From Rubrivivax sp. (GTDB taxonomy: Bacteria; Pseudomonadota; Gammaproteobacteria; Burkholderiales; Burkholderiaceae_C): 64,000 bases of DNA. The stretch covers positions 1-64,000 of the forward strand of contig JALHPF010000024.1 of assembly GCA_022842595.1 (NCBI GenBank), written 5' to 3'. Below are positions 1-9,434 of the stretch, piece after piece. Each line of letters begins with the position of its first letter. The first letter of the stretch is position 1. Made by a program: the position numbers and the translations under genes. The notes beneath the pieces were generated by a model, which saw nothing but the letters and a program-made list of their open reading frames with translations, did no database searches and had not been told where the DNA came from.

Positions 1-117
1 GTCAGCATCACCGTGAAGCTGATCAACCCGATCGCGATGGAAGAAGGCCTGCGCTTCGCCATCCGTGAAGGCGGCCGCACCGTCGGTGCCGGCGTCGTGG
101 CCAAGATCATCGAATAA
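1..117 (+). CDS. tuf: Elongation factor Tu, C-terminal fragment
   Basis: Only the last 38 codons are inside the window; the gene begins to the left. The frame reads into a typical EF-Tu domain III ending, with the motifs [19 protein letters not shown] and a terminal VVAKIIE before TAA at 115-117. EF-Tu delivers aminoacyl-tRNA to the ribosome as a GTPase. It sits 11 bp before rpsJ, the usual placement of a tuf copy at the head of the S10 operon in betaproteobacteria, so the two are probably cotranscribed. Confidence 0.95.
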   Translation, partial: VSITVKLINPIAMEEGLRFAIREGGRTVGAGVVAKIIE

Positions 118-128
118 GGATCACTGCC

Positions 129-443
129 ATGTCTGCCAAGCAAAAGATCCGCATTCGCCTGAAGGCCTTCGATTACAAGCTGATCGACCAGTCGGCCCTG
201 GAAATCGTGGAAACCGCCAAGCGCACCGGCGCCATCGTCAAGGGCCCGGTGCCCCTGCCGACGCGCATGCAGCGTTTCGACATCCTGCGTTCGCCGCACG
301 TCAACAAGACGAGCCGAGACCAGTTCGAGATTCGCACGCACCAGCGCCTGATGGACATCGTCGACCCCACCGACAAGACCGTGGACGCGCTGATGAAGCT
401 CGACCTGCCGGCTGGCGTGGACGTCGAGATCAAGCTGCAGTAA
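129..443 (+). CDS. rpsJ: 30S ribosomal protein S10
   Basis: The 104-residue product matches S10 in length and sequence, with the conserved stretches [28 protein letters not shown] and [21 protein letters not shown]10 is part of the 30S head and also acts as NusE in antitermination. The ATG follows an AAGGA ribosome binding site at 116-120. Unlike the E. coli order, about 200 bp of non-coding sequence with its own promoter-like element separates it from rplC, so rpsJ may belong more to the tuf transcript than to the rest of the S10 operon. Confidence 0.97.
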   Translation: MSAKQKIRIRLKAFDYKLIDQSALEIVETAKRTGAIVKGPVPLPTRMQRFDILRSPHVNKTSRDQFEIRTHQRLMDIVDPTDKTVDALMKLDLPAGVDVEIKLQ

Positions 444-465
444 GACCAGCGCTGCGAGTTAGCGG

Positions 466-493
466 TTGCGGCAACGGCCGCGGCTGCTATACT
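466..493 (+). promoter_or_regulatory. Putative sigma70 promoter before rplC
   Basis: TTGCGG at 466-471 and TATACT at 488-493 are separated by 16 bp, and they lie in the unusually long rpsJ-rplC gap. A start site near 500 would give a 5' leader of about 140 nt before the rplC ATG. The -10 box is strong and the -35 box is moderate. This suggests rplC onward can be transcribed independently of tuf-rpsJ. It is a pattern match only. Confidence 0.5.
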
Positions 494-540
494 CGCGGGC
501 TTTCCCCGACCCGGGTCTACCTGGGCGGAGGAAACTAATC

Positions 541-579
541 ACCCCGGGAAGCATGTAGATGCCACGGGGTTCCACCCCG
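541..579 (+). promoter_or_regulatory. Leader with competing hairpins upstream of rplC
   Basis: ACCCC at 541-545 can pair with GGGGT at 566-570. The same GGGGT can instead pair with ACCCC at 574-578, with CGGGGT (565-570) and ACCCCG (574-579) closing a TCC loop. The two helices are mutually exclusive, as in attenuators and protein-sensing leaders. S10 operons are known to be autoregulated by L4 through their leader in E. coli; whether this leader does the same here is inference. Confidence 0.35.
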
Positions 580-641
580 GGCAATCGATCTCGGGATCGT
601 GAACAAGGCGTGCCGCACAAGCTGGCGCGCTGGAGAAAACC

Positions 642-1310
642 ATGAGTTTGAGCGAACAGCTCGGCTTGCTGGGCCGCAAGGTGGGCATGACGCGCATCTT
701 CACGGACGATGGCGACGCCATCCCCGTGACCGTGCTCGACGTGTCCAACAACCGCGTCACGCAAGTCAAGACCACGGCCACCGATGGCTACGACGCGCTT
801 CAGGTCACTTTCGGCACCCGCAGGGCCAGCCGCGTGATCAAGCCCGCCGCAGGTCACCTGGCCAAGGCCGGTGTCGAAGCCGGTGAAGTCCTGAAGGAAT
901 TCCGCGTCAGCGCGGAAACCGCCGGCCAGTACAAGCCAGGCGCCGTTTTGCCGGTGGCCCTTTTTGCTGCCGGCCAGAAGGTCGATGTGCAGGGCACTTC
1001 CATCGGCAAAGGCTTCCAGGGTGCCATCAAGCGCCACAACTTCAGCTCGCAGCGCGCGTCGCACGGCAACAGCCGTTCGCACAACGTGCCGGGCTCGATC
1101 TCGATGGCCCAGGACCCCGGCCGTGTGTTCCCCGGCAAGAAGATGACCGGCCACATGGGTGACGAAACCGTGACTACGCAGAACCTGGACGTGATCCGTG
1201 TCGACGAAGCTCGCTCATTGCTGCTCGTCCGCGGCGCTGTGCCAGGCTCGAAGAACGGCCACGTCGTCGTGCGTCCTGCCGTCAAGGCCAAGCTGAAGAA
1301 GGGAGCCTAA
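642..1310 (+). CDS. rplC: 50S ribosomal protein L3
   Basis: The product has 222 residues, against 209 in E. coli, and starts with [20 protein letters not shown], the L3 signature. The conserved loop near the peptidyl transferase centre is visible around residues 130-165 ([19 protein letters not shown], then [15 protein letters not shown]). L3 is one of the two proteins that start 50S assembly. The ATG at 642 was chosen because it begins the family's N-terminus; upstream sequence is leader. It ends 2 bp before rplD. Confidence 0.97.
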   Translation: MSLSEQLGLLGRKVGMTRIFTDDGDAIPVTVLDVSNNRVTQVKTTATDGYDALQVTFGTRRASRVIKPAAGHLAKAGVEAGEVLKEFRVSAETAGQYKPGAVLPVALFAAGQKVDVQGTSIGKGFQGAIKRHNFSSQRASHGNSRSHNVPGSISMAQDPGRVFPGKKMTGHMGDETVTTQNLDVIRVDEARSLLLVRGAVPGSKNGHVVVRPAVKAKLKKGA

Positions 1311-1312
1311 GC

Positions 1313-1948
1313 ATGCAGCTCGAGCTCCTCAACGATCAAGGTCAGGCCACGTCGAAAGTCGACGCGCCCGATACGCTGTTCGCTCGTGATTACAACGAAG
1401 CCCTGGTGCACCAGGTGGTCGTGGCCTTCCAGGCCAACGCCCGCCAGGGCACCCGCGCTCAGCTCGATCGCGGCGAAGTCAAGCACTCGACCAAGAAGCC
1501 GTTCCGTCAGAAGGGCACCGGCCGCGCACGCGCCGGCATGACCAGCAGCCCGCTGTGGCGTGGCGGCGGCCGCATCTTCCCGAACCGGCCTGACGAGAAC
1601 TTCTCGCAGAAGGTCAACAAGAAGATGTACCGCGCCGGCATGGCCTCCATCCTGTCGCAGCTGGCCCGCGACGGCCGCCTGGCCGTGGTGGACTCGATGA
1701 CGCTGGAAGCGCCGAAGACCAAGCTGCTGGCCGCCAAGTTCAAGGCCATGGGCCTGGGCACGGACACCAAGAACTCGGTCCTCGTCATCGCCGACCAGAT
1801 CGACGACAACCTGGCGCTGGCTTCACGCAACCTGTCCAACGTGCTGGTTCTGGAGCCCCGCTATGCCGACCCCCTGTCACTCGTCTTCTACAAGAAGGTG
1901 CTGGTGACCAAGGGTGCGATCGAGCAGCTCAAGGAGATGTTCGCATGA
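1313..1948 (+). CDS. rplD: 50S ribosomal protein L4
   Basis: The 211-residue product is L4. The internal loop that lines the exit tunnel is seen around residues 50-90 ([20 protein letters not shown], then [20 protein letters not shown]). L4 binds 23S rRNA and in E. coli also represses the S10 operon, so it is the likely regulator of this gene set if that circuit is kept. Its TGA overlaps the rplW start by 4 bp (ATGA), indicating translational coupling. Confidence 0.97.
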   Translation: MQLELLNDQGQATSKVDAPDTLFARDYNEALVHQVVVAFQANARQGTRAQLDRGEVKHSTKKPFRQKGTGRARAGMTSSPLWRGGGRIFPNRPDENFSQKVNKKMYRAGMASILSQLARDGRLAVVDSMTLEAPKTKLLAAKFKAMGLGTDTKNSVLVIADQIDDNLALASRNLSNVLVLEPRYADPLSLVFYKKVLVTKGAIEQLKEMFA

Positions 1949-2274
1949 GCCGCATCAATCCTTCCAACCTGAAATTCGACGAAGGCCGCCTGGCTACCGT
2001 GCTGGTCGCTCCGATCATTTCGGAAAAGGCCACCCGCGTGGGCGAAAAGAACAACCAGGTTCTCTTCAAGGTTCTGCGCGATGCCACCAAGCCGGAAATC
2101 GCGGCTGCCGTCGAACTGATGTTCAAGGTCGAAGTTGCCTCTGTTTCCACCGTGAACCAGAAGGGCAAGGTCAAGAAATTCGGGCGTTCCATCGGCCGCC
2201 GCGACCACGTCAAGAAGGCGTATGTGTCGTTGAAGCCGGGCCAGGAGCTCAACTTCTCCGGGGAGGCCGCGTAA
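1945..2274 (+). CDS. rplW: 50S ribosomal protein L23
   Basis: The 109-residue product has the L23 pattern: [20 protein letters not shown], then a central segment [20 protein letters not shown] and the basic [21 protein letters not shown]23 sits at the peptide exit and docks trigger factor and SRP. The start overlaps the end of rplD, and the TAA shares one base with the rplB ATG (TAATG), so three consecutive genes are tightly coupled. Confidence 0.96.
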   Translation: MSRINPSNLKFDEGRLATVLVAPIISEKATRVGEKNNQVLFKVLRDATKPEIAAAVELMFKVEVASVSTVNQKGKVKKFGRSIGRRDHVKKAYVSLKPGQELNFSGEAA

Positions 2275-3098
2275 TGGCCGTCGTCAAAGTCAAGCCGACT
2301 TCGCCTGGCCGCCGTGCCGTGGTGAAGGTGGTGCATAAGCACCTGCACAAGGGCGCGCCCGAAGCTTCGCTGCTGGAACCCCAGAAGCAGAATGCCGGCC
2401 GCAACAACCGCGGCGTCATCACGATGCGGCACAAGGGTGGCGGCCACAAGCACCACTACCGCGTCGTCGACTTCATCCGCAACAAGGACGGCATTCCGGC
2501 GAAGGTTGAGCGCATCGAATACGACCCGAACCGTACCGCCCACATCGCGCTGGTCTGCTACGCCGACGGCGAGCGCCGCTACATCATCGCTCCGCGCGGT
2601 GTCGAAGCTGGCGCAACGCTGTTGAGCGGCGCTGAAGCGCCGATCAAGGCCGGCAACACGCTGCCCATCCGCAACATCCCCGTGGGCTCGACCATCCATT
2701 GCGTCGAGATGATGCCCGGCAAGGGCGCGCAGATTGCGCGTTCAGCTGGCGCAGGAGTCACGCTGATGGCGCGCGAAGGCATCTACGCCCAGGTGCGCCT
2801 GCGTTCGGGTGAGGTTCGCAAGATCCACATCGACTGCCGCGCCACCATCGGTGAAGTGTCGAACGAAGAACACAGCCTGCGCCAGTACGGCAAGGCCGGT
2901 GCTATCCGCTGGAGGGGTATCCGCCCGACCGTGCGGGGTACCGCCATGAACCCGGTCGACCACCCGCACGGCGGTGGTGAAGGCAAGACCGGTGAAGGCC
3001 AGCCGCAGGTGTCGCCGTGGAACACGCTGACCAAGGGCTACCGCACACGTAGCAACAAGCGTACGCAGACGATGATCGTCTCGCGGCGCAAGAAGTGA
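2274..3098 (+). CDS. rplB: 50S ribosomal protein L2
   Basis: The 274-residue product is standard length for L2. The C-terminal functional motif [18 protein letters not shown], with the histidine needed near the peptidyl transferase centre, is intact around residues 223-241. The reading frame is open further upstream, but the family N-terminus ([18 protein letters not shown]) fixes the start at the ATG overlapping the rplW stop. L2 holds the 23S core and supports subunit association. Confidence 0.97.
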   Translation: MAVVKVKPTSPGRRAVVKVVHKHLHKGAPEASLLEPQKQNAGRNNRGVITMRHKGGGHKHHYRVVDFIRNKDGIPAKVERIEYDPNRTAHIALVCYADGERRYIIAPRGVEAGATLLSGAEAPIKAGNTLPIRNIPVGSTIHCVEMMPGKGAQIARSAGAGVTLMAREGIYAQVRLRSGEVRKIHIDCRATIGEVSNEEHSLRQYGKAGAIRWRGIRPTVRGTAMNPVDHPHGGGEGKTGEGQPQVSPWNTLTKGYRTRSNKRTQTMIVSRRKK

Positions 3099-3117
3099 GG
3101 CCTGAGGGAAAGCAACC

Positions 3118-3393
3118 ATGACGCGTTCACTCAAAAAGGGTCCTTTCGTGGACCACCATCTTCTGGCCAAGGTCGAGCGGGCATCCGCGATCAAGGACAA
3201 GAAGCCCATCAAGACCTGGTCGCGCCGCAGCACCATCCTGCCCGAGTTCATCGGCCTGACGGTGGCTGTGCACAACGGCAAGCAGCACGTGCCGGTCTAC
3301 GTCACCGACCAGATGGTCGGTCACAAGTTGGGCGAATTCGCCCTCACCCGCTTGTTCAAGGGTCACCCCGCGGACAAGAAGGCCAAGAAGTAA
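3118..3393 (+). CDS. rpsS: 30S ribosomal protein S19
   Basis: A 91-residue protein beginning [19 protein letters not shown], the S19 signature, with [18 protein letters not shown] in the centre and a basic end rich in Lys. S19 is in the head of the 30S subunit, binds with S13 and contacts tRNA. It lies 19 bp after rplB and 12 bp before rplV, consistent with one transcript. Confidence 0.97.
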   Translation: MTRSLKKGPFVDHHLLAKVERASAIKDKKPIKTWSRRSTILPEFIGLTVAVHNGKQHVPVYVTDQMVGHKLGEFALTRLFKGHPADKKAKK

Positions 3394-3405
3394 GGAGCCG
3401 CCGCA

Positions 3406-3735
3406 ATGGAAACCAAAGCAATTGCACGTGGCGTCCGGCTGTCTTCGGACAAGGGTCGCCTGGTTGCGGACATGATCCGTGGCAAGAAGGTGGACCAAGC
3501 CCTGAACATCCTGGCCTTCACGCAGAAAAAGGCCGCAGGCATCATCAAGAAGGTGGTCGATTCCGCCGTCGCGAATGCCGAGCACAACGACGGTGCCGAC
3601 ATCGACGAACTGAAGATCACTTCGATCTACGTCGAGCAAGGCACCGTGCTGAAGCGCTTCTCCGCACGGGCCAAGGGCCGCGGCGCGCGCATCAGCAAGG
3701 GCACTTGCCACATCTACGTCACTGTCGGGAACTGA
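3406..3735 (+). CDS. rplV: 50S ribosomal protein L22
   Basis: The 109-residue product matches L22: it has [20 protein letters not shown] near the start and the tunnel-lining hairpin near residues 83-100 ([19 protein letters not shown]). L22 reaches all six 23S domains and narrows the exit tunnel with L4. An AAGGAG ribosome binding site precedes the ATG. Confidence 0.96.
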   Translation: METKAIARGVRLSSDKGRLVADMIRGKKVDQALNILAFTQKKAAGIIKKVVDSAVANAEHNDGADIDELKITSIYVEQGTVLKRFSARAKGRGARISKGTCHIYVTVGN

Positions 3736-3742
3736 GGACAGC

Positions 3743-4648
3743 ATGGGACAAAAGATCCACCCGACCGGCTTCCGCCTGAGCGTCACGCGCGCCTGGCAGT
3801 CACGCTGGTTCGCGAATCACAAGAACTTCGCCGGCATGCTGGCTGAAGATCTGGATGTTCGGGAGTACCTCAAGACCAAGCTCAAGAGCGCTGCCGTCTC
3901 GCGCATCCTGATCGAGCGTCCGGCCAAGAATGCCCGCATCACCATCTTCTCGGCACGCCCGGGCGTGGTGATCGGCAAGAAGGGCGAGGACATCGAGAAC
4001 CTCAAGGCTGAACTGGGCCGCCGCCTGGGCGTGCCGGTGGCAGTGAACATCGAAGAGGTGCGCAAGCCCGAAGTCGATGCGCAGCTGATCGCCGACAGCA
4101 TCACGCAGCAGCTCGAGAAGCGCATCATGTTCCGCCGCGCCATGAAGCGCGCGATGCAGAACGCCATGCGACTTGGCGCGCTGGGCATCAAGATCATGTC
4201 CTCGGGCCGCCTGAACGGCATCGAAATCGCACGTTGCGAGTGGTACCGTGAAGGTCGCGTGCCGCTTCACACCCTGAAGGCCGACATCGAATACGGTTTC
4301 AGCGAAGCCAAGACGACCTATGGCGTCATCGGCGTGAAGGTGTGGGTCTACCGAGGTGACCGCCTGGCGAACGGCGAAGCGCCGCAGCTGGCCAAGACCG
4401 AAGGCGACGGCGACCGCCGTGACCGTCGTGGTCCGCGCCCTGGCGACCGGCCCGGTGCCCCGGGTGGCCGTGGCCGTCCTGGTGGTGACCGTGGCCCGCG
4501 TGCCGACGGTGCGCCCGCAACTGCAGCGGCCCCCGCTGGCGACGGACCCAAGGGCCCGGCCGTCAAGCGTGTGCGCCGCGCTGCCCCTGCTGGCACCACG
4601 CCGGCAAGCTCGACGCCCACCCCAGGCGGCGAGACCAAAGGAGAATAA
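3743..4648 (+). CDS. rpsC: 30S ribosomal protein S3 with long basic tail
   Basis: Residues 1-215 are a normal S3, including the KH-domain signature [20 protein letters not shown] and the conserved end [20 protein letters not shown] block. The product has 301 residues against 233 in E. coli. The extra ~70 C-terminal residues are rich in Arg, Gly, Pro and Ala ([20 protein letters not shown] and similar). Such tails occur in related betaproteobacteria, with variable length. S3 forms the mRNA entry channel and has helicase activity with S4 and S5; the tail may add RNA contacts, which is inference. The gene ends 2 bp before rplP. Confidence 0.95.
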   Translation: MGQKIHPTGFRLSVTRAWQSRWFANHKNFAGMLAEDLDVREYLKTKLKSAAVSRILIERPAKNARITIFSARPGVVIGKKGEDIENLKAELGRRLGVPVAVNIEEVRKPEVDAQLIADSITQQLEKRIMFRRAMKRAMQNAMRLGALGIKIMSSGRLNGIEIARCEWYREGRVPLHTLKADIEYGFSEAKTTYGVIGVKVWVYRGDRLANGEAPQLAKTEGDGDRRDRRGPRPGDRPGAPGGRGRPGGDRGPRADGAPATAAAPAGDGPKGPAVKRVRRAAPAGTTPASSTPTPGGETKGE

Positions 4649-4650
4649 CG

Positions 4651-5067
4651 ATGCTGCAACCCGCACGTCGCAAGTTCCGCAAGGAACAAAAAGGCCGGAA
4701 CACCGGCATCGCCACGCGTGGCGCGAACGTGTCCTTCGGCGAATTCGGCCTGAAGGCCACCGAACGCGGCCGCATCACGGCGCGCCAGATCGAGGCGGCT
4801 CGCCGCGCGATCAGCCGCCACATCAAGCGCGGTGGCCGCATCTTCATCCGCATCTTCCCCGACAAGCCGATCTCGCAGAAGCCTGCTGAAGTCCGCATGG
4901 GCAACGGCAAGGGCAACCCTGAGTACTACGTGGCCGAGATCCAGCCGGGCAAGGTGCTGTACGAAATCAACGGCGTGCCCGAGCAACTGGCCCGTGAAGC
5001 GTTCCTGCTGGCCTCGGCCAAGCTGCCGCTGCGCTGCACGTTCGTTGCCCGCCAGGTCGGCACCTGA
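4651..5067 (+). CDS. rplP: 50S ribosomal protein L16
   Basis: A 138-residue L16. It begins [16 protein letters not shown] and contains [18 protein letters not shown] and [20 protein letters not shown], including the Arg-rich loop that reaches the A- and P-site tRNAs. The ATG at 4651 is preceded by AAAGGAGAA at the end of rpsC. Confidence 0.97.
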   Translation: MLQPARRKFRKEQKGRNTGIATRGANVSFGEFGLKATERGRITARQIEAARRAISRHIKRGGRIFIRIFPDKPISQKPAEVRMGNGKGNPEYYVAEIQPGKVLYEINGVPEQLAREAFLLASAKLPLRCTFVARQVGT

Positions 5068-5082
5068 ACGTAGGAGCACACC

Positions 5083-5283
5083 ATGACAAAAGCATCTGAA
5101 CTGCGGACCAAGGACGCAGCAGCTCTGGAAAAGGAAGTGACTGACCTGCTGAAGGCCCATTTCGGCCTTCGCATGCAGCGCGCCACCCAGCAGCTGACCA
5201 ACAACTCGCAACTCGGCAAGACCAAGCGCGACATCGCTCGCGTGAAGACGATCCTGGCCGAAAAGAAGAGGGCCGCCAAATGA
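5083..5283 (+). CDS. rpmC: 50S ribosomal protein L29
   Basis: A 66-residue, largely helical protein with the L29 pattern: [20 protein letters not shown], then [20 protein letters not shown] and [12 protein letters not shown]29 sits at the exit site beside L23. The ribosome binding site TAGGAG precedes the ATG. The TGA overlaps the rpsQ ATG (ATGA), so the two are translationally coupled. Confidence 0.95.
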   Translation: MTKASELRTKDAAALEKEVTDLLKAHFGLRMQRATQQLTNNSQLGKTKRDIARVKTILAEKKRAAK

Positions 5284-5585
5284 GCGACGTCCAAACCGCC
5301 GAAGCCAGCACCAGCCCGGCAGCACCGGTCAAGAAGAACACCCGCACCTTCGTTGGCCGCATCGTCAGCGACAAGCGTTCGAAGACGGTGACCGTGCTGG
5401 TTGAGCGCCGGAACGCGCACGAGCTCTACGGCAAGATCGTTGCCCATTCGCGCAAGTACCACGCCCACGACGAAAAGGGCGAGTACAAGATGGGCGACAT
5501 GGTCGAGATCGCCGAAGGCCGGCCGATCAGCAAGACCAAGTCCTGGACCGTGACCCGCCTGATCGAAAAGGCCAAGCTGGTCTGA
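5280..5585 (+). CDS. rpsQ: 30S ribosomal protein S17
   Basis: The 101-residue product is S17 with about 17 additional N-terminal residues (Ala/Ser/Pro-rich, no conserved motif). The core has [40 protein letters not shown] and [16 protein letters not shown]17 is a primary binder of 16S rRNA. Instead of running into rplN, as in most bacteria, it is followed by a hairpin and a peroxiredoxin gene. Confidence 0.96.
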   Translation: MSDVQTAEASTSPAAPVKKNTRTFVGRIVSDKRSKTVTVLVERRNAHELYGKIVAHSRKYHAHDEKGEYKMGDMVEIAEGRPISKTKSWTVTRLIEKAKLV

Positions 5586-5639
5586 CCCATCGGTGGCCAG
5601 GCACCGACGCAGATGTCGGCGCCGGAGGCTTTCGCCGCG

Positions 5640-5680
5640 CGGCCGAACCCTGCTAGTGCAGGTTCGGCCGTCTTACTTTC
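5640..5680 (+). terminator. Terminator-like hairpin after rpsQ
   Basis: CGGCCGAACC at 5640-5649 pairs with GGTTCGGCCG at 5661-5670; a bulged C and the inner TGC/GCA pairs surround a TAGT loop. It is followed by TCTTACTTTC, an interrupted T tract. The helix is strong and the tract weak, so it probably gives partial termination between S17 and the inserted peroxiredoxin gene. Confidence 0.55.
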
Positions 5681-5697
5681 GTAAGGAGACACGCACC

Positions 5698-6207
5698 ATG
5701 TTGAAGGTCGGAGACAAGCTGCCTGCTGGCAGCCTGCAGGAATTCATCGAGGTCGAAGGCAATGGCTGCTCGCTGGGCCCCAACAGCTTCGACGTGGCAG
5801 CGCTCACCGCGGGCAAGACGATCGGCATCTTTGCCTTGCCGGGGGCCTTCACGCCCACCTGTTCGGCCAAGCATGTGCCGGGCTTCGTCGAACACGCCGA
5901 CGCCTTCAAGGCCGCCGGGGTGCACGAGCTGTGGTGTGTGTCCGTGAACGACGCTTTCGTGATGGGCGCCTGGGGCCGCGAGCAGAAGACCGCCGGCAAG
6001 GTGCGGATGATGGCCGACGGCAGCGCCACGTTCACCCAGGCCACGGGCCTGGCGCAGGACCTGACGGCTCGTGGCATGGGCATGCGCTCGCAGCGTTATT
6101 CGATGCTGGTCAAGGATGGCGTGGTCCAGACCTTGAATGTCGAAGCGCCAGGCAAGTTCGAAGTCAGTGACGCAGCCACGCTGCTGGCGCAGGCGAAGGC
6201 GCTCTGA
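5698..6207 (+). CDS. Peroxiredoxin (Prx5/AhpC-TSA family)
   Basis: A 169-residue thiol peroxidase of the Prx5-like type. The active-site block LPGAFTPTCSAKHVPGF places the peroxidatic Cys at residue 55 with the conserved Pro and Thr in front, and an Arg near residue 133 (MRSQRYSML) fits the family's active site. No glutaredoxin domain is fused. It would reduce H2O2 or organic peroxides in the cytoplasm using thioredoxin or glutathione. The start follows TAAGGAG. The gene splits the S10/spc series between rpsQ and rplN and has a hairpin before it and a promoter after it, so it behaves as an inserted, partly independent unit. Donor thiol and substrate cannot be told from sequence. Confidence 0.92.
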   Translation: MLKVGDKLPAGSLQEFIEVEGNGCSLGPNSFDVAALTAGKTIGIFALPGAFTPTCSAKHVPGFVEHADAFKAAGVHELWCVSVNDAFVMGAWGREQKTAGKVRMMADGSATFTQATGLAQDLTARGMGMRSQRYSMLVKDGVVQTLNVEAPGKFEVSDAATLLAQAKAL

Positions 6208-6228
6208 AAGCTTATTTACCACGGTGGC

Positions 6229-6258
6229 TTGACCGCCGTGCCAAACGTCCCGCATAAT
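6229..6258 (+). promoter_or_regulatory. Putative sigma70 promoter of the spc operon
   Basis: TTGACC at 6229-6234 and CATAAT at 6253-6258, 18 bp apart, are close to consensus. They lie in the 196-bp gap between the peroxiredoxin gene and rplN, leaving a leader of about 140 nt. The -10 box is embedded in a short palindrome (CCGCATAATTGCGG). It would uncouple spc transcription from the upstream genes. Confidence 0.6.
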
Positions 6259-6403
6259 TGCGGGCTTCGCCGGAGAAACTGGTTGCAGATTCCTGCAGCT
6301 GGTGAGACCGGATCCAACCCCTACACGGGCCCAAGACTGACTGCAGATCGTGCCAAGCCGAAAGGCCCAGGTACCCGCGCAGTGAAGTTGGGGTGAGAAA
6401 AAC

Positions 6404-6772
6404 ATGATCCAAATGCAATCGCGGCTCGACGTGGCCGACAACACGGGTGCCAAGTCCGTCATGTGCATCAAGGTGCTGGGCGGCTCCAAGCGGCGCTATG
6501 CCGGCATTGGTGATGTCATCAAGGTCAGCATCAAAGAAGCAGCTCCGCGTGGCCGTGTGAAAAAGGGCGAGGTCTACAGCGCCGTCGTCGTGCGTACCGC
6601 CAAGGGCGTGCGCCGTCAGGACGGTTCGCTCATCAAGTTCGACGGCAACGCTGCCGTCCTGCTGAATGCCAAGCTCGAGCCGATCGGCACGCGCATTTTC
6701 GGGCCGGTGACGCGCGAGTTGCGCACCGAGCGCTTCATGAAGATCGTTTCGCTGGCTCCCGAGGTCCTGTAA
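6404..6772 (+). CDS. rplN: 50S ribosomal protein L14
   Basis: The 122-residue L14 begins [20 protein letters not shown] and carries [20 protein letters not shown] and the terminal [15 protein letters not shown]. It bridges 50S and 30S near L19 and is the binding site of the silencing factor RsfS. It opens the spc operon and has its own promoter-like element and leader here. Confidence 0.97.
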   Translation: MIQMQSRLDVADNTGAKSVMCIKVLGGSKRRYAGIGDVIKVSIKEAAPRGRVKKGEVYSAVVVRTAKGVRRQDGSLIKFDGNAAVLLNAKLEPIGTRIFGPVTRELRTERFMKIVSLAPEVL

Positions 6773-6819
6773 GGGCTTGCCGGGCAGAAACACCAGCATT
6801 CGATTCGTCAGGACTCACC

Positions 6820-7137
6820 ATGAACAAACTCCGCAAGGGCGACCAGGTCATCGTGACCACCGGCCGCGACAAGGGCAAGCGCGGCACCATCAGCCTGCGT
6901 GTCGATGACGACCATGTCGTCGTCGATGGCGTGAACGTTGCCAAGAAGCACGTGAAGCCGAACCCGCTGAAGGGCACGACCGGCGGCGTGGTCGACAAGA
7001 CCATGCCCATCCACCAGTCGAACGTGGCCATCTTCAATCCGGCTACCTCGAAAGCCGACCGTGTCGGCATCAAGCTGCTTGCCGACGGCAAGAAGGTTCG
7101 TGTCTTCAAGTCGTCTGGCGACGAGATCAAGGCTTAA
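6820..7137 (+). CDS. rplX: 50S ribosomal protein L24
   Basis: A 105-residue L24 with the KOW motif near its N-terminus ([19 protein letters not shown]) and the conserved [15 protein letters not shown] segment. L24 is, with L3, an initiator of 50S assembly. It lies 47 bp after rplN. Confidence 0.96.
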   Translation: MNKLRKGDQVIVTTGRDKGKRGTISLRVDDDHVVVDGVNVAKKHVKPNPLKGTTGGVVDKTMPIHQSNVAIFNPATSKADRVGIKLLADGKKVRVFKSSGDEIKA

Positions 7138-7150
7138 GGCGGACACCATC

Positions 7151-7720
7151 ATGGCGACCCAACAGAATACCGCGGCTCCGGCCGCCCGCCTGCAGACGAT
7201 CTATCGCGAGAAGATCGTTCCCGAGTTGATGGAGAAGTTCGGCTTCACCTCGATCATGCAGGTTCCTCGCCTCGAAAAGATCACGCTGAACATGGGTGTG
7301 AGCGAGGCGGTTTCCGACAAGAAGGTCATGGACCATGCGGTCAGTGACCTGACGAAGATTGCCGGCCAGAAGCCTGTCGTCACGAAGAGCAAGAAGCCGA
7401 TCGCCGGGTTCAAGATTCGTGAAGGCGTGCCCATCGGCTGCATGGTCACCCTGCGTGGCGTGCGCATGTACGAATTCCTGGACCGCTTCGTCACTGTGGC
7501 CCTGCCGCGTGTGCGCGACTTCCGCGGTATCTCGGGGCGCTCCTTCGACGGCCGTGGCAATTACAACATCGGCGTCAAGGAACAGATCATCTTCCCGGAA
7601 GTCGAGTACGACAAGATCGACGCGATCCGCGGCATGAATATCAGCATCACGACGAGCGCGCTCAATGACGACCAGTGCAAGGCGCTGCTGGTGGCGTTCA
7701 AGTTTCCGTTCAAGAACTGA
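7151..7720 (+). CDS. rplE: 50S ribosomal protein L5
   Basis: The 189-residue product is L5 (179 in E. coli), with about 10 extra N-terminal residues ([12 protein letters not shown]). Conserved blocks are [35 protein letters not shown] and the C-terminal [19 protein letters not shown]. The frame is open farther upstream, but the ATG at 7151 follows the rplX stop and gives a family-like start. L5 binds 5S rRNA and contacts P-site tRNA. Confidence 0.95.
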   Translation: MATQQNTAAPAARLQTIYREKIVPELMEKFGFTSIMQVPRLEKITLNMGVSEAVSDKKVMDHAVSDLTKIAGQKPVVTKSKKPIAGFKIREGVPIGCMVTLRGVRMYEFLDRFVTVALPRVRDFRGISGRSFDGRGNYNIGVKEQIIFPEVEYDKIDAIRGMNISITTSALNDDQCKALLVAFKFPFKN

Positions 7721-7729
7721 AGGCAGAAC

Positions 7730-8035
7730 ATGGCCAAGACATCCCTGATCCAGCGCGAAGAAAAGCGCGAGAAGCTGGTTGCCAAGTACGCCAAGAAGTA
7801 CGCGGAACTGAAAGCCATCATCAACGACTTCCAGAAGTCCGAGGAAGAGCGCTACGCAGCTCGCCTGGAACTGCAGAGGTTCCCGCGCAACGCGTACCCC
7901 ACGCGTCTGCGCAACCGTTGCGAACTGACTGGCCGCCCGCGCGGCACGTTCCGCATGTTCGGCCTGGGCCGCAACAAGATTCGCGAACTCGCCTTCAAGG
8001 GCGACATCCCGGGTCTGGTCAAGGCCAGCTGGTAA
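7730..8035 (+). CDS. rpsN: 30S ribosomal protein S14 (zinc-independent form)
   Basis: A 101-residue S14 of the long type without the CxxC zinc pairs; the region [20 protein letters not shown] is typical. S14 completes the head of the 30S subunit near S3 and S10. It starts 9 bp after rplE. Confidence 0.96.
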   Translation: MAKTSLIQREEKREKLVAKYAKKYAELKAIINDFQKSEEERYAARLELQRFPRNAYPTRLRNRCELTGRPRGTFRMFGLGRNKIRELAFKGDIPGLVKASW

Positions 8036-8064
8036 GCGGCCCGCCCCGAGCAGGAGACTGATCC

Positions 8065-8460
8065 ATGAGCATGAGTGACCCCATCGCCGATATGCTGACG
8101 CGCATCCGCAACGCGCAAGCTGTCGACAAGGCCGTTGTGACGATGCCCTCGTCCAAGATCAAGACTGCCATCGCGCAAGTCCTGAAGGACGAAGGCTACA
8201 TCGACGGTTTCGCCGTACGCAACGAAGGCGGCAAGAGCGAACTCGAGATCGCGCTGAAGTATTACGCCGGGCGTCCGGTGATCGAGCGCATCGAACGCGT
8301 CAGCCGCCCCGGCCTGCGTATCTACAAGGGCCGCGACGCCATTCCACAGGTCATGAACGGCCTGGGTGTGGCGATCGTCACCACCCCCAAGGGCGTGATG
8401 ACCGACCGCAAGGCTCGCCAGACCGGTGTCGGTGGCGAAGTCCTGTGCTTCGTCGCCTGA
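8065..8460 (+). CDS. rpsH: 30S ribosomal protein S8
   Basis: The 131-residue product begins [20 protein letters not shown], the S8 signature, and ends with [11 protein letters not shown]. Start at 8065 or at the second Met codon (8071) cannot be separated with certainty; the AGGAG ribosome binding site near 8051 favours 8065. S8 organises the 30S platform and in E. coli represses the spc operon at the rplE start. Confidence 0.96.
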   Translation: MSMSDPIADMLTRIRNAQAVDKAVVTMPSSKIKTAIAQVLKDEGYIDGFAVRNEGGKSELEIALKYYAGRPVIERIERVSRPGLRIYKGRDAIPQVMNGLGVAIVTTPKGVMTDRKARQTGVGGEVLCFVA

Positions 8461-8485
8461 CCGGCCCAACACGAGGAACAACAAC

Positions 8486-9019
8486 ATGTCTCGCGTAGGA
8501 AAGATGCCCGTTGCACTGCCCAAGGGCGTGGACGTGGCGATCACGGCCGACCAGATCACCGTGAAGGGTGCCAACGGCACGCTGAACCAGAGCCTGAATG
8601 GTCTGGTCACGATCACCAACGATGCCGGTACCCTGAAGTTCGCGCCAGCCAACGACAGCGCTGCCGCCGACGCCATGAGTGGCACCGTGCGTGCGCTCGT
8701 CGCCAACATGGTGGGCGGTGTCAGCAAGGGCTTCGAAAAGCGACTCAGCCTGGTTGGCGTCGGTTTCCGTGCTGCCGCCGCTGGCCAGAAGCTGACGTTG
8801 CAGATCGGCTTTTCGCACCCCGTCATCAAGGACATGCCCGAAGGCATCAAGGTCGCCACGCCGACGCAAACCGAGATCGTGATCTCGGGCGCCGACCGGC
8901 AGACCGTGGGCCAGCTGGCTGCTGAAGTGCGCGCCTTCCGGCCGCCCGAGCCCTACAAGGGCAAGGGCATCCGCTACGTGGGCGAGCGCGTGGTCATCAA
9001 AGAGACCAAGAAGAAGTAA
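8486..9019 (+). CDS. rplF: 50S ribosomal protein L6
   Basis: A 177-residue L6 starting [18 protein letters not shown], with two similar alpha/beta halves and the conserved end [20 protein letters not shown]. The frame is open upstream into rpsH, but the ATG at 8486, preceded by GAGGAA, gives the family N-terminus. L6 lies near the factor-binding site. Confidence 0.97.
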   Translation: MSRVGKMPVALPKGVDVAITADQITVKGANGTLNQSLNGLVTITNDAGTLKFAPANDSAAADAMSGTVRALVANMVGGVSKGFEKRLSLVGVGFRAAAAGQKLTLQIGFSHPVIKDMPEGIKVATPTQTEIVISGADRQTVGQLAAEVRAFRPPEPYKGKGIRYVGERVVIKETKKK

Positions 9020-9030
9020 GGAGCCAGAGC

Positions 9031-9396
9031 ATGCTGACCAAGAAAGAACAACGCCTGCGCCGGTCGCGCCAGACGCGCCTGCGCATCGCCCAGTCGGGCT
9101 CTGCCCGCCTGACGGTGTTCCGCTCCAACCTGCACATCTTCGCCAGCGTCATTTCCGACGACGGTGCCCGTGTCCTGGCGAGCGCCTCGACCGTGGAAAA
9201 GGAAGTGCGCGACCAACTCGGTTCTGCCGGCAAGGGCAGCAATGCCGCGGCCGCCACCCTGGTGGGCAAGCGCATCGCCGAGAAGGCCAAGGCCGCCGGC
9301 ATCGAGAAGGTTGCTTTCGACCGCTCGGGCTTTGCCTACCACGGCCGCGTGAAGGCCCTGGCCGAAGCCGCGCGCGAAGCCGGTTTGCAGTTCTAA
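9031..9396 (+). CDS. rplR: 50S ribosomal protein L18
   Basis: A 121-residue L18 with a basic N-terminus ([20 protein letters not shown]) for 5S rRNA binding and the conserved [19 protein letters not shown] and [20 protein letters not shown] segments. It is 11 bp after rplF, with AAGGAG before the ATG. Confidence 0.96.
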   Translation: MLTKKEQRLRRSRQTRLRIAQSGSARLTVFRSNLHIFASVISDDGARVLASASTVEKEVRDQLGSAGKGSNAAAATLVGKRIAEKAKAAGIEKVAFDRSGFAYHGRVKALAEAAREAGLQF

Positions 9397-9434
9397 GCGC
9401 CGAGCACGGCACTTAGACACAAGGAAATATCAAG

